Assembly (NCBI RefSeq): GCF_027474845.2 | Contig: NZ_CP107031.2 | Location: forward strand, 620,001-684,000 | Direction: 5' to 3' | DNA: 64,000 nucleotides | Source of the DNA: Maribacter aestuarii | Lineage (GTDB): Bacteria; Bacteroidota; Bacteroidia; Flavobacteriales; Flavobacteriaceae | Shown: positions 8,929 to 18,370 of the stretch, piece by piece | How positions within the stretch are numbered: position 1 is the first letter of the stretch | Layout of the letters: every line of letters begins with the position of its first letter | Translations under genes and position numbers: made by a program | Notes under the pieces: model-generated | Database searches by the model: none | What the model was told of the DNA's origin: nothing | What the model saw: only the letters and a program-made list of their open reading frames with translations

Positions 8929-10200
8929 CTAATTTATAGTAAGGCTATCGTGTAAAATCGATTTATTCTTAAAAGTAAAGTAAACTGCTCCCAACAAAGT
9001 GATTAAAAAATAAATAATAATCAAAAGGCTTCCCTGTTGGAAATAGGAATTCAAGCCAAACCAATCCCCGTTTAGAACTATAAATACTATTCCAGCCACG
9101 CTTCTAGTAATTTCAACCCAGATGGCATATGGAGCACCATCCATTAAACTGGTATACCCATAAATACCCAGAAATACAAAACCTCCAAAGAGGAAAAGCG
9201 ACTCTAGCCCTATTTGTGAATAGTTATAAAACATGAAGAGCAACATGCCGGTCGTAAATAGTAATTGAAAAATAATATAAGCATTGAAGAGCTTGGAGCT
9301 TGGGGTAGCGTAACGCTCAAAATCATAGACATTTTCAATAATCGCAACCGGATACTTTTCTTTAACGTCCTCTGGTCGCCAACCAGTGGGCATAAACCAA
9401 ATTCTCATTTTATCCCAATAACTCTTCGTACGCCATGCATCCTGCATTAATCTCCAAACGTGTTGAAAATTGATATGAATAGGGTTCCACGTGGCGGCAG
9501 GTTTCAATACTCCATACTGAGGAGGCACCTCGTCCAACTCTTCTTGAAAAGTTCCAAACCACCTATCCCAGACACATAATAACTGTCCCAGATTTTTATC
9601 GATATATTCTGGATTGATTGCATGATGTACCCTATGTTGGGACGGTGTAACAATTATGTATTCTAGCCATCCCATTTTACCAATGTGTTGCGTGTGATAC
9701 CAAAACTGTGCAAATAAGTGCACAGGAGCTAAAACAGCAATAACCTCATTAGGAACGCCCACTAATGCAGCGGGCAGTAACAAAAATGGAAAATAACCCA
9801 AAAGATTTGAAATGGATTGCCGCAGCGCACAGGCCAAATTAAATTCCTCACTGCTATGGTGTATTACATGTTGATTCCAAAAGAAATTGATTTTATGACT
9901 CAATCGATGGTTCCAATAACCCGCAAAATCTATAACTACAAATGCGATTACCCAAACTACCCAGGTGTTTTCAATTTCATAAATGGCTAAATGCTCCAGA
10001 AGGTAGGGATAGGTAATAATCACAACGCCTATTCCAAGAGAATCCTTAATAATGTTTGTGAGCCCTGAACTTATACTGGATACGGAATCCAGCACCTTAT
10101 GCTTTTGATTTTTTACAAAATGACCGTAGGCGATTTCCACTCCTAAGAGCAGCATAAAAAACGGGATAGCATAGAGCAATGCAGTTGCATAAGTTTCCAT
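8929..10200 (-). CDS. sterol desaturase / fatty acid hydroxylase family protein
   Basis: A 423-residue integral membrane di-iron enzyme. The histidine clusters of the superfamily are present: HRLSH, QHVIHHS and HRVHHA. Length and a hydrophobic C-terminal third (three or four extra membrane spans) resemble alkylglycerol monooxygenase (TMEM195)-like proteins, so ether-lipid cleavage is one possibility but not shown. It follows a secreted hypothetical protein by 12 bases and precedes the creatininase-like gene by four. Confidence 0.88.
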   Translation of the reverse strand: METYATALLYAIPFFMLLLGVEIAYGHFVKNQKHKVLDSVSSISSGLTNIIKDSLGIGVVIITYPYLLEHLAIYEIENTWVVWVIAFVVIDFAGYWNHRLSHKINFFWNQHVIHHSSEEFNLACALRQSISNLLGYFPFLLLPAALVGVPNEVIAVLAPVHLFAQFWYHTQHIGKMGWLEYIIVTPSQHRVHHAINPEYIDKNLGQLLCVWDRWFGTFQEELDEVPPQYGVLKPAATWNPIHINFQHVWRLMQDAWRTKSYWDKMRIWFMPTGWRPEDVKEKYPVAIIENVYDFERYATPSSKLFNAYIIFQLLFTTGMLLFMFYNYSQIGLESLFLFGGFVFLGIYGYTSLMDGAPYAIWVEITRSVAGIVFIVLNGDWFGLNSYFQQGSLLIIIYFLITLLGAVYFTFKNKSILHDSLTIN

Positions 10201-10212
10201 GGAACCTTAAAT

Positions 10213-10806
10213 CTAATTGAACGGCCCTACCATTATATGTGCTCGAAATGTTCCTGGATCCATCAACCAAGGCATTCCTTTGGCGTGGGGCTTGTCCGGC
10301 AATCCAGTTGACTCCGTAGTAGCAAAGGGCGTATATATGACGTAGCGGAACTGGCCGTCCCCTAGTTCTCCCGTTTCGTCATCGTAGGCCTCTTCACTGC
10401 CATAATAAATATAGGTCATGCTAGGTTCCTTGGGCATTTCCAATATGCCCTGGGCAACTTCCATTCCCCTTATCTCCCGTTTTTCCTTAAAGTTTTTTCC
10501 CTCAGCGGTAAGCTCCCTGCCCCTCTTCATAAACGGCTCCAATTTTTTAGAATAGCAGGATACACTTATACCTTCTTTCTGAGGATCATCGGCCAGACAT
10601 ATTAAATTATTGCTGCCCTCTCTTAAAACTATCAATTCCCCCTCGTTATTATACCCATATACCATTGCTTTATCTTTTTCTGCTTCAGGAGCTGGTAAGA
10701 CGGCAGTTTTTATTTGAATTTCTGCAGGAAGAATATTTAAAATCTTTTCTTGAGCCTGCATAATGGCCCCAATTAAGAAAAGTCCCAATAAAGCTTTATT
10801 TCTCAT
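10213..10806 (-). CDS. secreted hypothetical protein
   Basis: About 197 residues from MRNKALLGLFLIGAIMQAQEK, a clear signal peptide; the upstream in-frame extension to 10890 has no such start and is not favoured. No domain is recognised. The protein is rich in charged residues and ends in a segment with PDKPHAKGMPWLMDPG. It is the first gene of a likely three-gene minus-strand unit with the desaturase-like and creatininase-like genes. Function unknown. Confidence 0.7.
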   Translation of the reverse strand: MRNKALLGLFLIGAIMQAQEKILNILPAEIQIKTAVLPAPEAEKDKAMVYGYNNEGELIVLREGSNNLICLADDPQKEGISVSCYSKKLEPFMKRGRELTAEGKNFKEKREIRGMEVAQGILEMPKEPSMTYIYYGSEEAYDDETGELGDGQFRYVIYTPFATTESTGLPDKPHAKGMPWLMDPGTFRAHIMVGPFN

Positions 10807-10883
10807 ACAAGAAGGGTTTTCATAAAGATATGAAACAATAATGCTCTGTACAATTAAGAAAGACTCGGAAGTTGGAAAAAGAA

Positions 10884-10921
10884 ATCCCATGGTTTAGGCT
10901 TTAAAGTCTTAACCATGGGAT
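10884..10921 (-). terminator. hairpin terminator of the small membrane protein gene
   Basis: Perfect 11-bp inverted repeat (ATCCCATGGTT / AACCATGGGAT) around a 16-base loop. Read on the minus strand it is followed by TTCTTTTTCC, a moderate U-tract. It lies 22 bases beyond the stop of the small gene at 10943. Confidence 0.6.
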
Positions 10922-10942
10922 GATCAAATATTTTAATATGGA

Positions 10943-11101
<159 letters not shown>

Positions 11102-11250
11102 ACTATTAGTTTTTATTGGTTAATAAGAAGAAAGAATATAAAATATGTGAATACCCCGTGTCCTCTAATGACCTAATTACTGGCTCTATAAGATTTATAT
11201 TATATGGATTTTTATTAGTTTGTCCAAGACGTAAAACTGAGAAGACCAAA

Positions 11251-11919
11251 CTAGTTGCATACCAATGCAAAAATATCCTCCACATCTTTTGTCCATTGAT
11301 CAGGTATGCTTTCCAATTGAAACTCATTTACTTTTATACATGTCAAAGGGTTTTCTTCAATTGAAAATGTATTTAATTGAAAAGCATTGGGAACATTAGA
11401 TATGTCGATAGCAGAAATGGCATTATTGGCCAAACTCAAAACTTGTAGACCGGTATTGCTTGTAATGTCCAAGGAAGTGAGGTTATTATTAAAGGCACTC
11501 ACTTTCTCCAAAATAGAAGAAGCAGGGAGACTTAACGAGGTCAATCCATTATCTTCAATGAAGATGAACTTCAACAGTATATTGGACGAAACATCAAGCG
11601 ATACTATTTCATTATCGTTGACCCAAAGGTTATCCAAAGCCTTAAAATCTTGAATTCCAGATAAATCGGTTAGACCCTTATCATTAAGCACCAAAGAATT
11701 AACCTCAGCGATATCGGCGGTTATCACGGTGCCATCTACAACATCATCGTAGCCAAGTTCTACTAAAGCTTGTTCAAAAGCAGCATCAGTAATGTTTGTC
11801 CTAGGGGCAGTTGCTTGAATTAAATCCTCATCAGAATTCATAGAACTGTCCATGGAATCGGTAGAACAGCCTAAGCTTAAAATAACTAAGACAATTGTAA
11901 ATATAAATGTAGACCTCAT
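11251..11919 (-). CDS. leucine-rich-repeat lipoprotein
   Basis: A 222-residue protein with signal sequence and lipobox (ILSLGC, Cys at ~18), so it is likely anchored in a membrane. After an acidic linker come about six leucine-rich repeats (LTSLSLPAS, LTSLDITSN, LQVLSLANN and similar), ending in LTCIKVNEF. It resembles secreted flavobacterial LRR proteins, which often also carry a type IX sorting domain; none is present here. Binding partner unknown. A TAACTTTG -7 element lies 24-31 bases upstream (11943-11950). Confidence 0.85.
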   Translation of the reverse strand: MRSTFIFTIVLVILSLGCSTDSMDSSMNSDEDLIQATAPRTNITDAAFEQALVELGYDDVVDGTVITADIAEVNSLVLNDKGLTDLSGIQDFKALDNLWVNDNEIVSLDVSSNILLKFIFIEDNGLTSLSLPASSILEKVSAFNNNLTSLDITSNTGLQVLSLANNAISAIDISNVPNAFQLNTFSIEENPLTCIKVNEFQLESIPDQWTKDVEDIFALVCN

Positions 11920-11942
11920 GTTTTTCTTTTTTATAGCGTCTA

Positions 11943-11950
11943 CAAAGTTA
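11943..11950 (-). promoter_or_regulatory. -7 promoter element of the LRR lipoprotein gene
   Basis: Minus-strand TAACTTTG matches TAnnTTTG about 24 bases before the start codon. No TTG is seen at the -33 spacing. Confidence 0.4.
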
Positions 11951-12051
11951 CTGGAATTTAATAAATAGTTAAGACAGGCTAATGTAGAGCGTTTTAGGGC
12001 AAAACAATTCCTACAAATTAACCTAGTGATTACAAAAAAATCGAATTATTT

Positions 12052-12936
12052 TCAACTGAGATGTTTTTTGAAAAAATCCATGGTCCGACCCCATGCCAAT
12101 TCAGCGGCCGGCTCATCATAGCGTGGTGTGCTTGTATTGTGAAATCCATGATTTACATCGGGATAGGTAAATTCCTGATAGGATTTACCGTATTTCTTCA
12201 ACGCTTCCTCATAGGCAGGCCAACCTGCATTCACGCGTTCGTCCAGCCCGGCGTAATGAAGCATTAGAGGAGCATTTATTCGGTCTATATTCTCCGTAGG
12301 TTGCCCTCCATAAAACGGAACGGCAGCGGCCAACTCGGGCACCCTAACGGCCATCATATTCGAAATCCATCCGCCAAAACAGAATCCTACCACTCCTATT
12401 TTTCCGTTGCAATCCTCATGTGCTTTCAAATAGTCAAATGCAGCTATGAAATCCTCCAACATTTCGTTACGATCACGGTTTCTTTGCATTGTCCTGCCCT
12501 CATCATCAGTACCCGGATAACCACCTAAGGGACTTAAGGCATCTGGTGCCAATGTTATAAAACCTTCCAACGCAGCACGTCTTGCCGTATCTTCTACATA
12601 TGGGTTGAGCCCACGATTTTCATGGACTACTACAATACCACCCAGTTTTCCGTCAAATTTTGCGGGTTTGGACAGAAGCCCTTTGATTTCACCGCCTCCC
12701 TTTGGAGAATTATACGTGATAAAGCCACTTTCCAATCTAGGGTCTTGTTTATCCACCAAGAAAGTATCCTTATAATTAGGCATTAAAAAACTCATTAATG
12801 ATGCAACCGTTACACCCCCTACCGCGTATAAGGAGAGTTTCTCCATGAATTCCCTTCTTTGCAGTTTGTTGTGCGCGTAGGCATCATAGAGATCGAAGAC
12901 TTCTTGTTTTATTTCCTCTTTTCGTAATTCTTTCAT
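12052..12936 (-). CDS. dienelactone hydrolase family protein
   Basis: A 294-residue alpha/beta hydrolase. The family's cysteine nucleophile sits in GFCFGG, with acid and base in GLDERV and NHGFHN and the conserved glutamate in VVHENRGLN. An N-terminal ~60-residue extension contains RREFMEKLSLYAVGGVTVASLMSF, which resembles a twin-arginine signal or membrane anchor, so the enzyme may be exported. No aromatic degradation genes are nearby, so the substrate is unclear. Confidence 0.88.
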   Translation of the reverse strand: MKELRKEEIKQEVFDLYDAYAHNKLQRREFMEKLSLYAVGGVTVASLMSFLMPNYKDTFLVDKQDPRLESGFITYNSPKGGGEIKGLLSKPAKFDGKLGGIVVVHENRGLNPYVEDTARRAALEGFITLAPDALSPLGGYPGTDDEGRTMQRNRDRNEMLEDFIAAFDYLKAHEDCNGKIGVVGFCFGGWISNMMAVRVPELAAAVPFYGGQPTENIDRINAPLMLHYAGLDERVNAGWPAYEEALKKYGKSYQEFTYPDVNHGFHNTSTPRYDEPAAELAWGRTMDFFKKHLS

Positions 12937-12974
12937 GATGTTCTTATCAAATTTTATATGATAAGATACAAAAC

Positions 12975-13490
12975 TTAGAGATACAAGAGCACAAATACAA
13001 GTATCATTCCTGCTGCCGTAAAATAAAGACCTTTCTTAAAAATCGTCGTATTGGGGAGGAACATCCAAAATGAAGAAAGCACAAAAAATAAAAGGGACAA
13101 ACCGAAGAATATATTCAAAAAATAAAGTGGATCGGCAGATTTAGCTTTATGCAAATGCGTCATTTTATCCAAAACCAAGGGTAAACGCTTCGTTGTAAAT
13201 TCGGCCATTCCAGTATTCGTGTTGTATGTACCATTTTCAAAGCTGGCGATTTCTCCTTCGCTTTTCTGAAATTTCAAATTTCGAATTTTCAATGCTTCGC
13301 CAACTTTTTCCTGAGTGAGACCGATTTCCAATTGCTTTTCATTCTTGTATTCGTTCTTTAAAAAATCGGTGTCTCGAAAAATTAAGATGATACCACTAAG
13401 GGCATAAACGGCCATAATACCTGCAAGAAAGAACCCCAAATACCTGTGGTAGGTACGCATTTTATTGGAGCGTTCACGTTGTTTTTTCAT
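12975..13490 (-). CDS. PepSY-associated membrane protein
   Basis: A 171-residue protein with an N-terminal membrane helix following HRYLGFFLAGIMAVYALSGIILIF, a ~90-residue periplasmic part resembling PepSY, and two C-terminal helices. It looks like a shortened form of the PepSY-TM proteins found with iron uptake or reductase systems. No TonB receptor is adjacent. The match to PepSY-TM is by layout and the HRYLGF/SGIILIF segment only. Confidence 0.7.
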   Translation of the reverse strand: MKKQRERSNKMRTYHRYLGFFLAGIMAVYALSGIILIFRDTDFLKNEYKNEKQLEIGLTQEKVGEALKIRNLKFQKSEGEIASFENGTYNTNTGMAEFTTKRLPLVLDKMTHLHKAKSADPLYFLNIFFGLSLLFFVLSSFWMFLPNTTIFKKGLYFTAAGMILVFVLLYL

Positions 13491-13627
13491 TATTTAGAAT
13501 CATTTTAAACAAAGAACGTAAAATCCTATATTTCCAACAAGAAGAAATTAAAATTTAAATAAAAAAATATGTAAAATAGTTAATTAATTAATCCAAGATT
13601 CGAATAGATAATACTTGTCCTTCTGAC

Positions 13628-16257
13628 TTATTGTAGACTTGCTAAACTTTTTTCCAAGGTTTCTATCTTGGCTTCCGCATCCGCTTGTTTTTTTCGCTCT
13701 ATGGCAATTACCTGTTCCGGGGCATTGTTCACAAAACGCTCGTTGGACAATTTCTTTTGAACGGAGTTCAAAAAGCCCTTTGTATATTGTAACTCCTCTT
13801 GAATTTTTGCTATTTCAGCCACCACGTCAATGGCGCCACTAACCGGTATGAAATACTCGTTACTTTTTACCCTAAAGGTCAAAGCACCGTCCACAGGACT
13901 ATCTACGTAATTAATTTCCGATAAATTGGTAAGTTTAGCGATAATTACGTCCCAATCCCTAGTGACATTTTCCTCATTCAATAAAGAAAGTTCCAACGTC
14001 TCCTTCATGGGAATATTCTTCTCTTTGCGAACCGTACGAATACCCGAAATAACCTCGGCTGCGAATTCAAATTCGGTTATCAATTGCTTATTGTGCTTCG
14101 TTACTTTTGGCCATTGCGCAACGACCAAAGCCTCCTCTGGTGTCCGTTTGGCAACATGTTGCCAAACCTCCTCTGTAAGAAATGGCATAAAAGGATGTAA
14201 CAGCTTTAAATTCTGCTCGAATAAGTGAAGGACCGCATAGAACGTAGTATAGTCAATGGGTTGTTGATAGGCAGGTTTAATTATTTCCAGTAGCCAAGAG
14301 CTATAATCGTCCCAAACCAGCTTGTAAATGGTCATCAGCGCATCTGAGATACGGTACTTACCAAAATGATCTTCAATTTCGGCTAAAGTCTGATTTAATT
14401 TGGCGGTATACCATTCAATTCCAAGCTTGGAGGCTTCAGGCTGCGGTATGTCTTTGACCTCCCAACCTTTAATTAATCGGAATCCGTTCCAGATTTTGTT
14501 GGCAAAATTCTTGCCTTGCTGGCATAAGTCTTCATCGAACATTAAATCGTTTCCGGCCGCAGAACTCAATAAAAGCCCTACCCTAACGCCATCGGCACCA
14601 TAATTATCAATGAGTTGTAAGGCGTCCGGAGAGTTTCCTAAGGATTTGGACATTTTTCTTCGTTGTTTGTCCCTCACTAAGCCGGTAAAATATACATTTT
14701 CAAACGGACGTTCTCCCCTGAATTCATATCCTGCAACTATCATACGAGCCACCCAGAAAAATAAGATATCCGGTCCGGTTACCAAATCATTGGTCGGATA
14801 ATAATAATTAACCTCTTCATTATCAGGTTCCAAAATTCCACCGAAGACACTTATGGGCCAGAGCCACGAAGAAAACCAAGTGTCCAACACATCAGAATCC
14901 TGACGCAGGTTTTCCACTTTAAGATTAGGATTTTTGGATTTAGCTATGGCCAATTCCAGCGCATCCTCCGGCGTTTCAGCCACCACAAAATCGTCTTGAC
15001 CGTCCCCAAAATAATAAGCCGGTATTTGTTGACCCCACCAGAGCTGTCTGGAAATATTCCAATCCCTAACATTTTCCATCCAATGCCTGTACGTGTTCTC
15101 GAATTTTTTAGGATAGAGTTTTACATCCCCGCTTGTTATTACCGCGTCCAATGCAGGTTTCGCCAAATCCTCCATCTTTAAAAACCATTGATCGGAAAGT
15201 TTGGGTTCTATTACTGCCTTGGTGCGTTCAGAGGTCCCTACTTTATTTACATAATTTTCGGTCTTGACCAAGAATCCTTTCTCTTCCAGTTCCCTTGCGA
15301 TTTCTTTTCTAACGGCAAACCTATCTTTTCCCTCGTAATGCAAACCAAAACTGTTCAGCGTTGCGTCATCGTTAAAAATATCGATAGTTTCTAGCTGATG
15401 CTTTTCCCCCAAAGCCTTATCATTGGTATCATGTGCGGGTGTTACTTTTAAACAACCCGTACCAAATTCCATGTCCACGTATTCGTCCTGGATAATAGGT
15501 ATAACACGGTTGGCGATAGGGACAATTGCCCTTTTACCCTTCAAATGCTGAAAGCGCTCATCATTAGGATTGATACATATTGCAGTATCTCCCAAAATGG
15601 TCTCTGGCCTCGTCGTGGCTATAATTACTTTTTCATCAGAATTTTCAATTTCATACGCCAGATAGTACAATAAGCCCTGTCTTTCCTCATAAATCACTTC
15701 CTCATCGGATAAGGTTGTCTGTGCCTCGGGGTCCCAATTCACCATGCGATGACCCCTATAAATCAAACCTTTGTTAAAAAGATTTACAAAAACTTTGATA
15801 ACCGAGGCTGACATATCGTCATCCATCGTGAATTTTGTTCTGTTCCAGTCGCAGGAACATCCCAATTTTTTCAACTGTTCCAATATAACCCCCCGTATTC
15901 GTCGGTCCAATCCCAAGCGTGCTTTAAAAATTCTGCCCGTGTCAAATCGGATTTTGAAATCCCGTCTTTCTTCAGTTTAGCAACCACCTTAGCTTCCGTA
16001 GCAATAGAGGCGTGGTCCATTCCTGGCACCCAACAGGCGTTTTTCCCCATAAGGCGAGCCCTTCTTGTCAAGACATCTTGAATCGTATTATTGAGCATAT
16101 GTCCCATGTGCAATACCCCTGTCACATTGGGTGGAGGAATAACAATAGTGAAAGGCTCACGGTCATCTGGCTTAGAATAAAAATATTCGTTATTTATCCA
16201 GTAGTCATACCATTGACTCTCTACACGTTTGGGGTCATATTTTGATGGAATTTCCAT
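13628..16257 (-). CDS. valS: valyl-tRNA synthetase, interrupted by a one-base frameshift
   Basis: Charges tRNA-Val. The N-terminal frame starts [10 protein letters not shown] at 16257 (an ATG at 16296 is possible) and has the HIGH-type motif in [11 protein letters not shown]. It runs to DEYGG and then stops. The other frame resumes as [15 protein letters not shown]. The break is at a C6 run (15889-15894, plus strand); seven would restore a single 876-residue frame. The second part has the editing domain, [11 protein letters not shown], the anticodon-binding domain and a C-terminal coiled coil. The gene is essential, so a true null is excluded. Confidence 0.95.
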
Positions 16258-16301
16258 TTTTGGAATAGTTTTTGAACACAAAGGCTTGAAGAACAAATAG
16301 G

Positions 16302-16334
16302 GCTGAAAAGATATGTTAAAAGGACCTTTTCAGC
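16302..16334 (-). promoter_or_regulatory. inverted repeat in the valS leader
   Basis: A perfect 9-bp inverted repeat (GCTGAAAAG / CTTTTCAGC) with a 15-base loop lies in the predicted valS 5' leader. A second small palindrome (AAAAGG-A-CCTTTT, 16318-16330) overlaps its right arm, so the two structures would compete. A TATTTTTG -7 element sits further upstream (16363-16370). A regulatory role is inference. Confidence 0.35.
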
Positions 16335-16398
16335 AGTTTTGAACCCCATATTAAATACGAAACAAAAATAAGTAACGTTAGAGTATAAGAAAAGGATT

Positions 16399-16428
16399 TT
16401 GAGGTTCATCTGAAAAGATTTAATTTTG
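16399..16428 (+). promoter_or_regulatory. full Bacteroidota promoter for the DUF1573 gene
   Basis: TTG (16399-16401), a 19-base spacer and TAATTTTG (16421-16428) match the TTG-N17-23-TAnnTTTG consensus. The start codon is 20 bases beyond the -7 element. It is embedded in a 15-base direct repeat with two mismatches (16396-16410 and 16423-16437). Confidence 0.65.
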
Positions 16429-16448
16429 AGGTCCACCCAAAACTAAAA

Positions 16449-16844
16449 ATGATGAAAAAAATAGTACTTGTATTATTTGTAGGTCTACTTGGATTAAGTG
16501 TAACAGCACAAGATACGGCCGCTAAAATTGAATTTAAAAGTGAAACTGTAGATTACGGTGAAATCGCTAAAGGTTCCGACGGCATTCGCATCTTTGAGTT
16601 CACGAATACCGGAAATGCGCCGTTGATTATAAGTAAAGTAAGTTCCAGTTGTGGTTGTACCATTCCTAAGAAACCGGAAGATCCGATACTACCTGGAAAA
16701 AGTGGTGAAATTCAAGTGAAGTATGACACGAACCGTGTTGGTCCAATTAGAAAGGCGATTACGGTTATTTCCAATGCCGATACTCCAACCAAGGTCTTAA
16801 AAATTAAGGGAGAAGTAAAGGATTCCGGCACCGGAACTAAATAA
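16449..16844 (+). CDS. DUF1573 domain secreted protein
   Basis: A 131-residue exported protein: signal peptide KKIVLVLFVGLLGLSVTAQ, then the DUF1573 immunoglobulin-like domain with FEFTNTGNAPLIISKVSSSCGC and the closing KAITVISNADTPTKVLKIKGE. The SSCGC cysteine pair is typical. Bacteroidota carry many such proteins, with no established biochemical role. It has its own promoter and terminator, so it is probably monocistronic. The second ATG (16452) may be the start. Confidence 0.9.
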   Translation: MMKKIVLVLFVGLLGLSVTAQDTAAKIEFKSETVDYGEIAKGSDGIRIFEFTNTGNAPLIISKVSSSCGCTIPKKPEDPILPGKSGEIQVKYDTNRVGPIRKAITVISNADTPTKVLKIKGEVKDSGTGTK

Positions 16845-16865
16845 TAGGAAAGAAATTATAAAAAT

Positions 16866-16893
16866 AAAGCCCGAATTTTTCGGGCTTTTTTAT
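16866..16893. terminator. bidirectional hairpin terminator
   Basis: AAAGCCCGAA / TTCGGGCTTT stem with a 3-base loop and T-rich flanks. It lies between the convergent DUF1573 and PDZ-protease genes; its left flank on the minus strand is just past the protease stop. Confidence 0.85.
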
Positions 16894-18269
16894 TTGAACA
16901 AATCCTTTAGAACAAAGCTGAACAGTAAATCTCGATTATAGCGCTCTACCAAGACCTTAACACGTTTCCCTTGGTTATCATTAAGCATTTGCATGACCTC
17001 TTGCAGTTTGTACCTATGAATTCGCTTCCCGTTTACAGCCAAGATTATATCTCCTTCCATTAGTCCCGCAGAATGGGCCGGACTACCCGCACGTATCGCA
17101 GAAACTACAATTTCTGGAACTAGGCTAATTTTTGTCGCATTCTGAAGAATGATTTGAACATCACCATAGGTACGCTCCTCATTATAAACTACCCCATTTG
17201 TACTCGCAATACGTTCGGAGACATAACGCATCCCGGCATGCTGTAAGTCAATTCCACTAATATTATAATGAAAGGGCTTTTTAAAATTGGCGTTTTTCCT
17301 AAGCGTTATTTTCTCGTTTGGATAGTCAAAAATAATATTGAACCGTTTCAAAATTTCTCCTCCTAAGCTTCCGTTTCTATTACCTAAATCCTTGATAGCG
17401 TTGAAGGTCAACATATCTGGAAATGCAGCCTTGGCATCTTCCAAGTCAAAAGTTCCAATCTTAATACGGTTAACTTTTGTGCGTTTGCCATAAATATCCC
17501 CAGCGAGTCCTTTTCCGAGAAAATCCTCGTAGTATTTTTCCGGTAACTTTATACGTTCGTCTTCAAATAACCAAATGGCATCACTACTCCCCGTATCCAA
17601 GAGCATCTTAACCTTCAATTCCGAATTATCCTTTAAATCGATACTGGCATTCAGATAAGCCTTCCTGGCAACTAATGAAATATCCAAGGTTTGTGCTTTT
17701 CTATGCGGTTTGTAAACATAGGATTCTGGGTCAAAAAACTTTATAGTTTTGGTGCCGTAATTTACATCTACTATAAAATCCTTAAAAAGATCATATCCGA
17801 TTATGCCATGGATTGGAATACCCAAACTGGGCGAAAAATTAATATTCGCGTCCATAACCACAAATAATTTTTGAGAGGGATTTTTCATACTTCCAAGCCT
17901 GAAGAAATTACCGGTTGAGCTCAAAGCACTTATAGCCTCCCCGTCTCCTAGTCCATTTATAGTGATTTCCGAAACATTTCGTAATTGAATGGAATCTTGA
18001 TCGGTCAAATTAAACAAAATGGGCGTGCTGACCCCAGAATCCAAAACAAAGGACAGTTGCGTTCCATTGACCTCCAGTGGAATTACAATTAAATTATTGA
18101 TGAGCTCAAAATTGAGCTTTTCATACTTTACATTATATGGAATGGAAAACTGTTGTCCCTGCATCGCAATGGGTAGCATGAACAATACTATTAAGACCGT
18201 ATGTAGAATATTTCTCAACATTACCTTTCCTAATGGACTAACTTTCTTCAAGTTACGACTTTTTCTCAT
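16890..18269 (-). CDS. aspartyl protease family protein with PDZ domain
   Basis: Up to 459 residues; a later start at 18221 (MLRNILHTVLIVLFMLP, a signal sequence) is equally likely. It has two retropepsin-like halves with the catalytic motifs VLDSGVSTP (Asp-Ser-Gly variant) and LLDTGSSDA, then a C-terminal PDZ domain (IRAGSPAHSAGLMEGDIILAVNG). Exported peptidase or peptide-binding protein; substrate unknown. Its start lies about 100 bases from the divergent aminotransferase gene. Confidence 0.85.
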   Translation of the reverse strand: MRKSRNLKKVSPLGKVMLRNILHTVLIVLFMLPIAMQGQQFSIPYNVKYEKLNFELINNLIVIPLEVNGTQLSFVLDSGVSTPILFNLTDQDSIQLRNVSEITINGLGDGEAISALSSTGNFFRLGSMKNPSQKLFVVMDANINFSPSLGIPIHGIIGYDLFKDFIVDVNYGTKTIKFFDPESYVYKPHRKAQTLDISLVARKAYLNASIDLKDNSELKVKMLLDTGSSDAIWLFEDERIKLPEKYYEDFLGKGLAGDIYGKRTKVNRIKIGTFDLEDAKAAFPDMLTFNAIKDLGNRNGSLGGEILKRFNIIFDYPNEKITLRKNANFKKPFHYNISGIDLQHAGMRYVSERIASTNGVVYNEERTYGDVQIILQNATKISLVPEIVVSAIRAGSPAHSAGLMEGDIILAVNGKRIHRYKLQEVMQMLNDNQGKRVKVLVERYNRDLLFSFVLKDLFK

Positions 18270-18322
18270 TCATTTGTAAGTTTTAACATCTCTTTCAGTA
18301 AAGTAAATAAAAGCCTCTATTA

Positions 18323-18353
18323 TTGTACGAACGGTAAGGATTTCCCACTTTTG
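18323..18353 (+). promoter_or_regulatory. near-consensus promoter for the aminotransferase-murB pair
   Basis: TTG (18323-18325), 20-base spacer, CACTTTTG (18346-18353), one base off TAnnTTTG. It ends 17 bases before the start codon. Confidence 0.4.
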
Positions 18354-18370
18354 TGTAAAATAGAAAGTAA

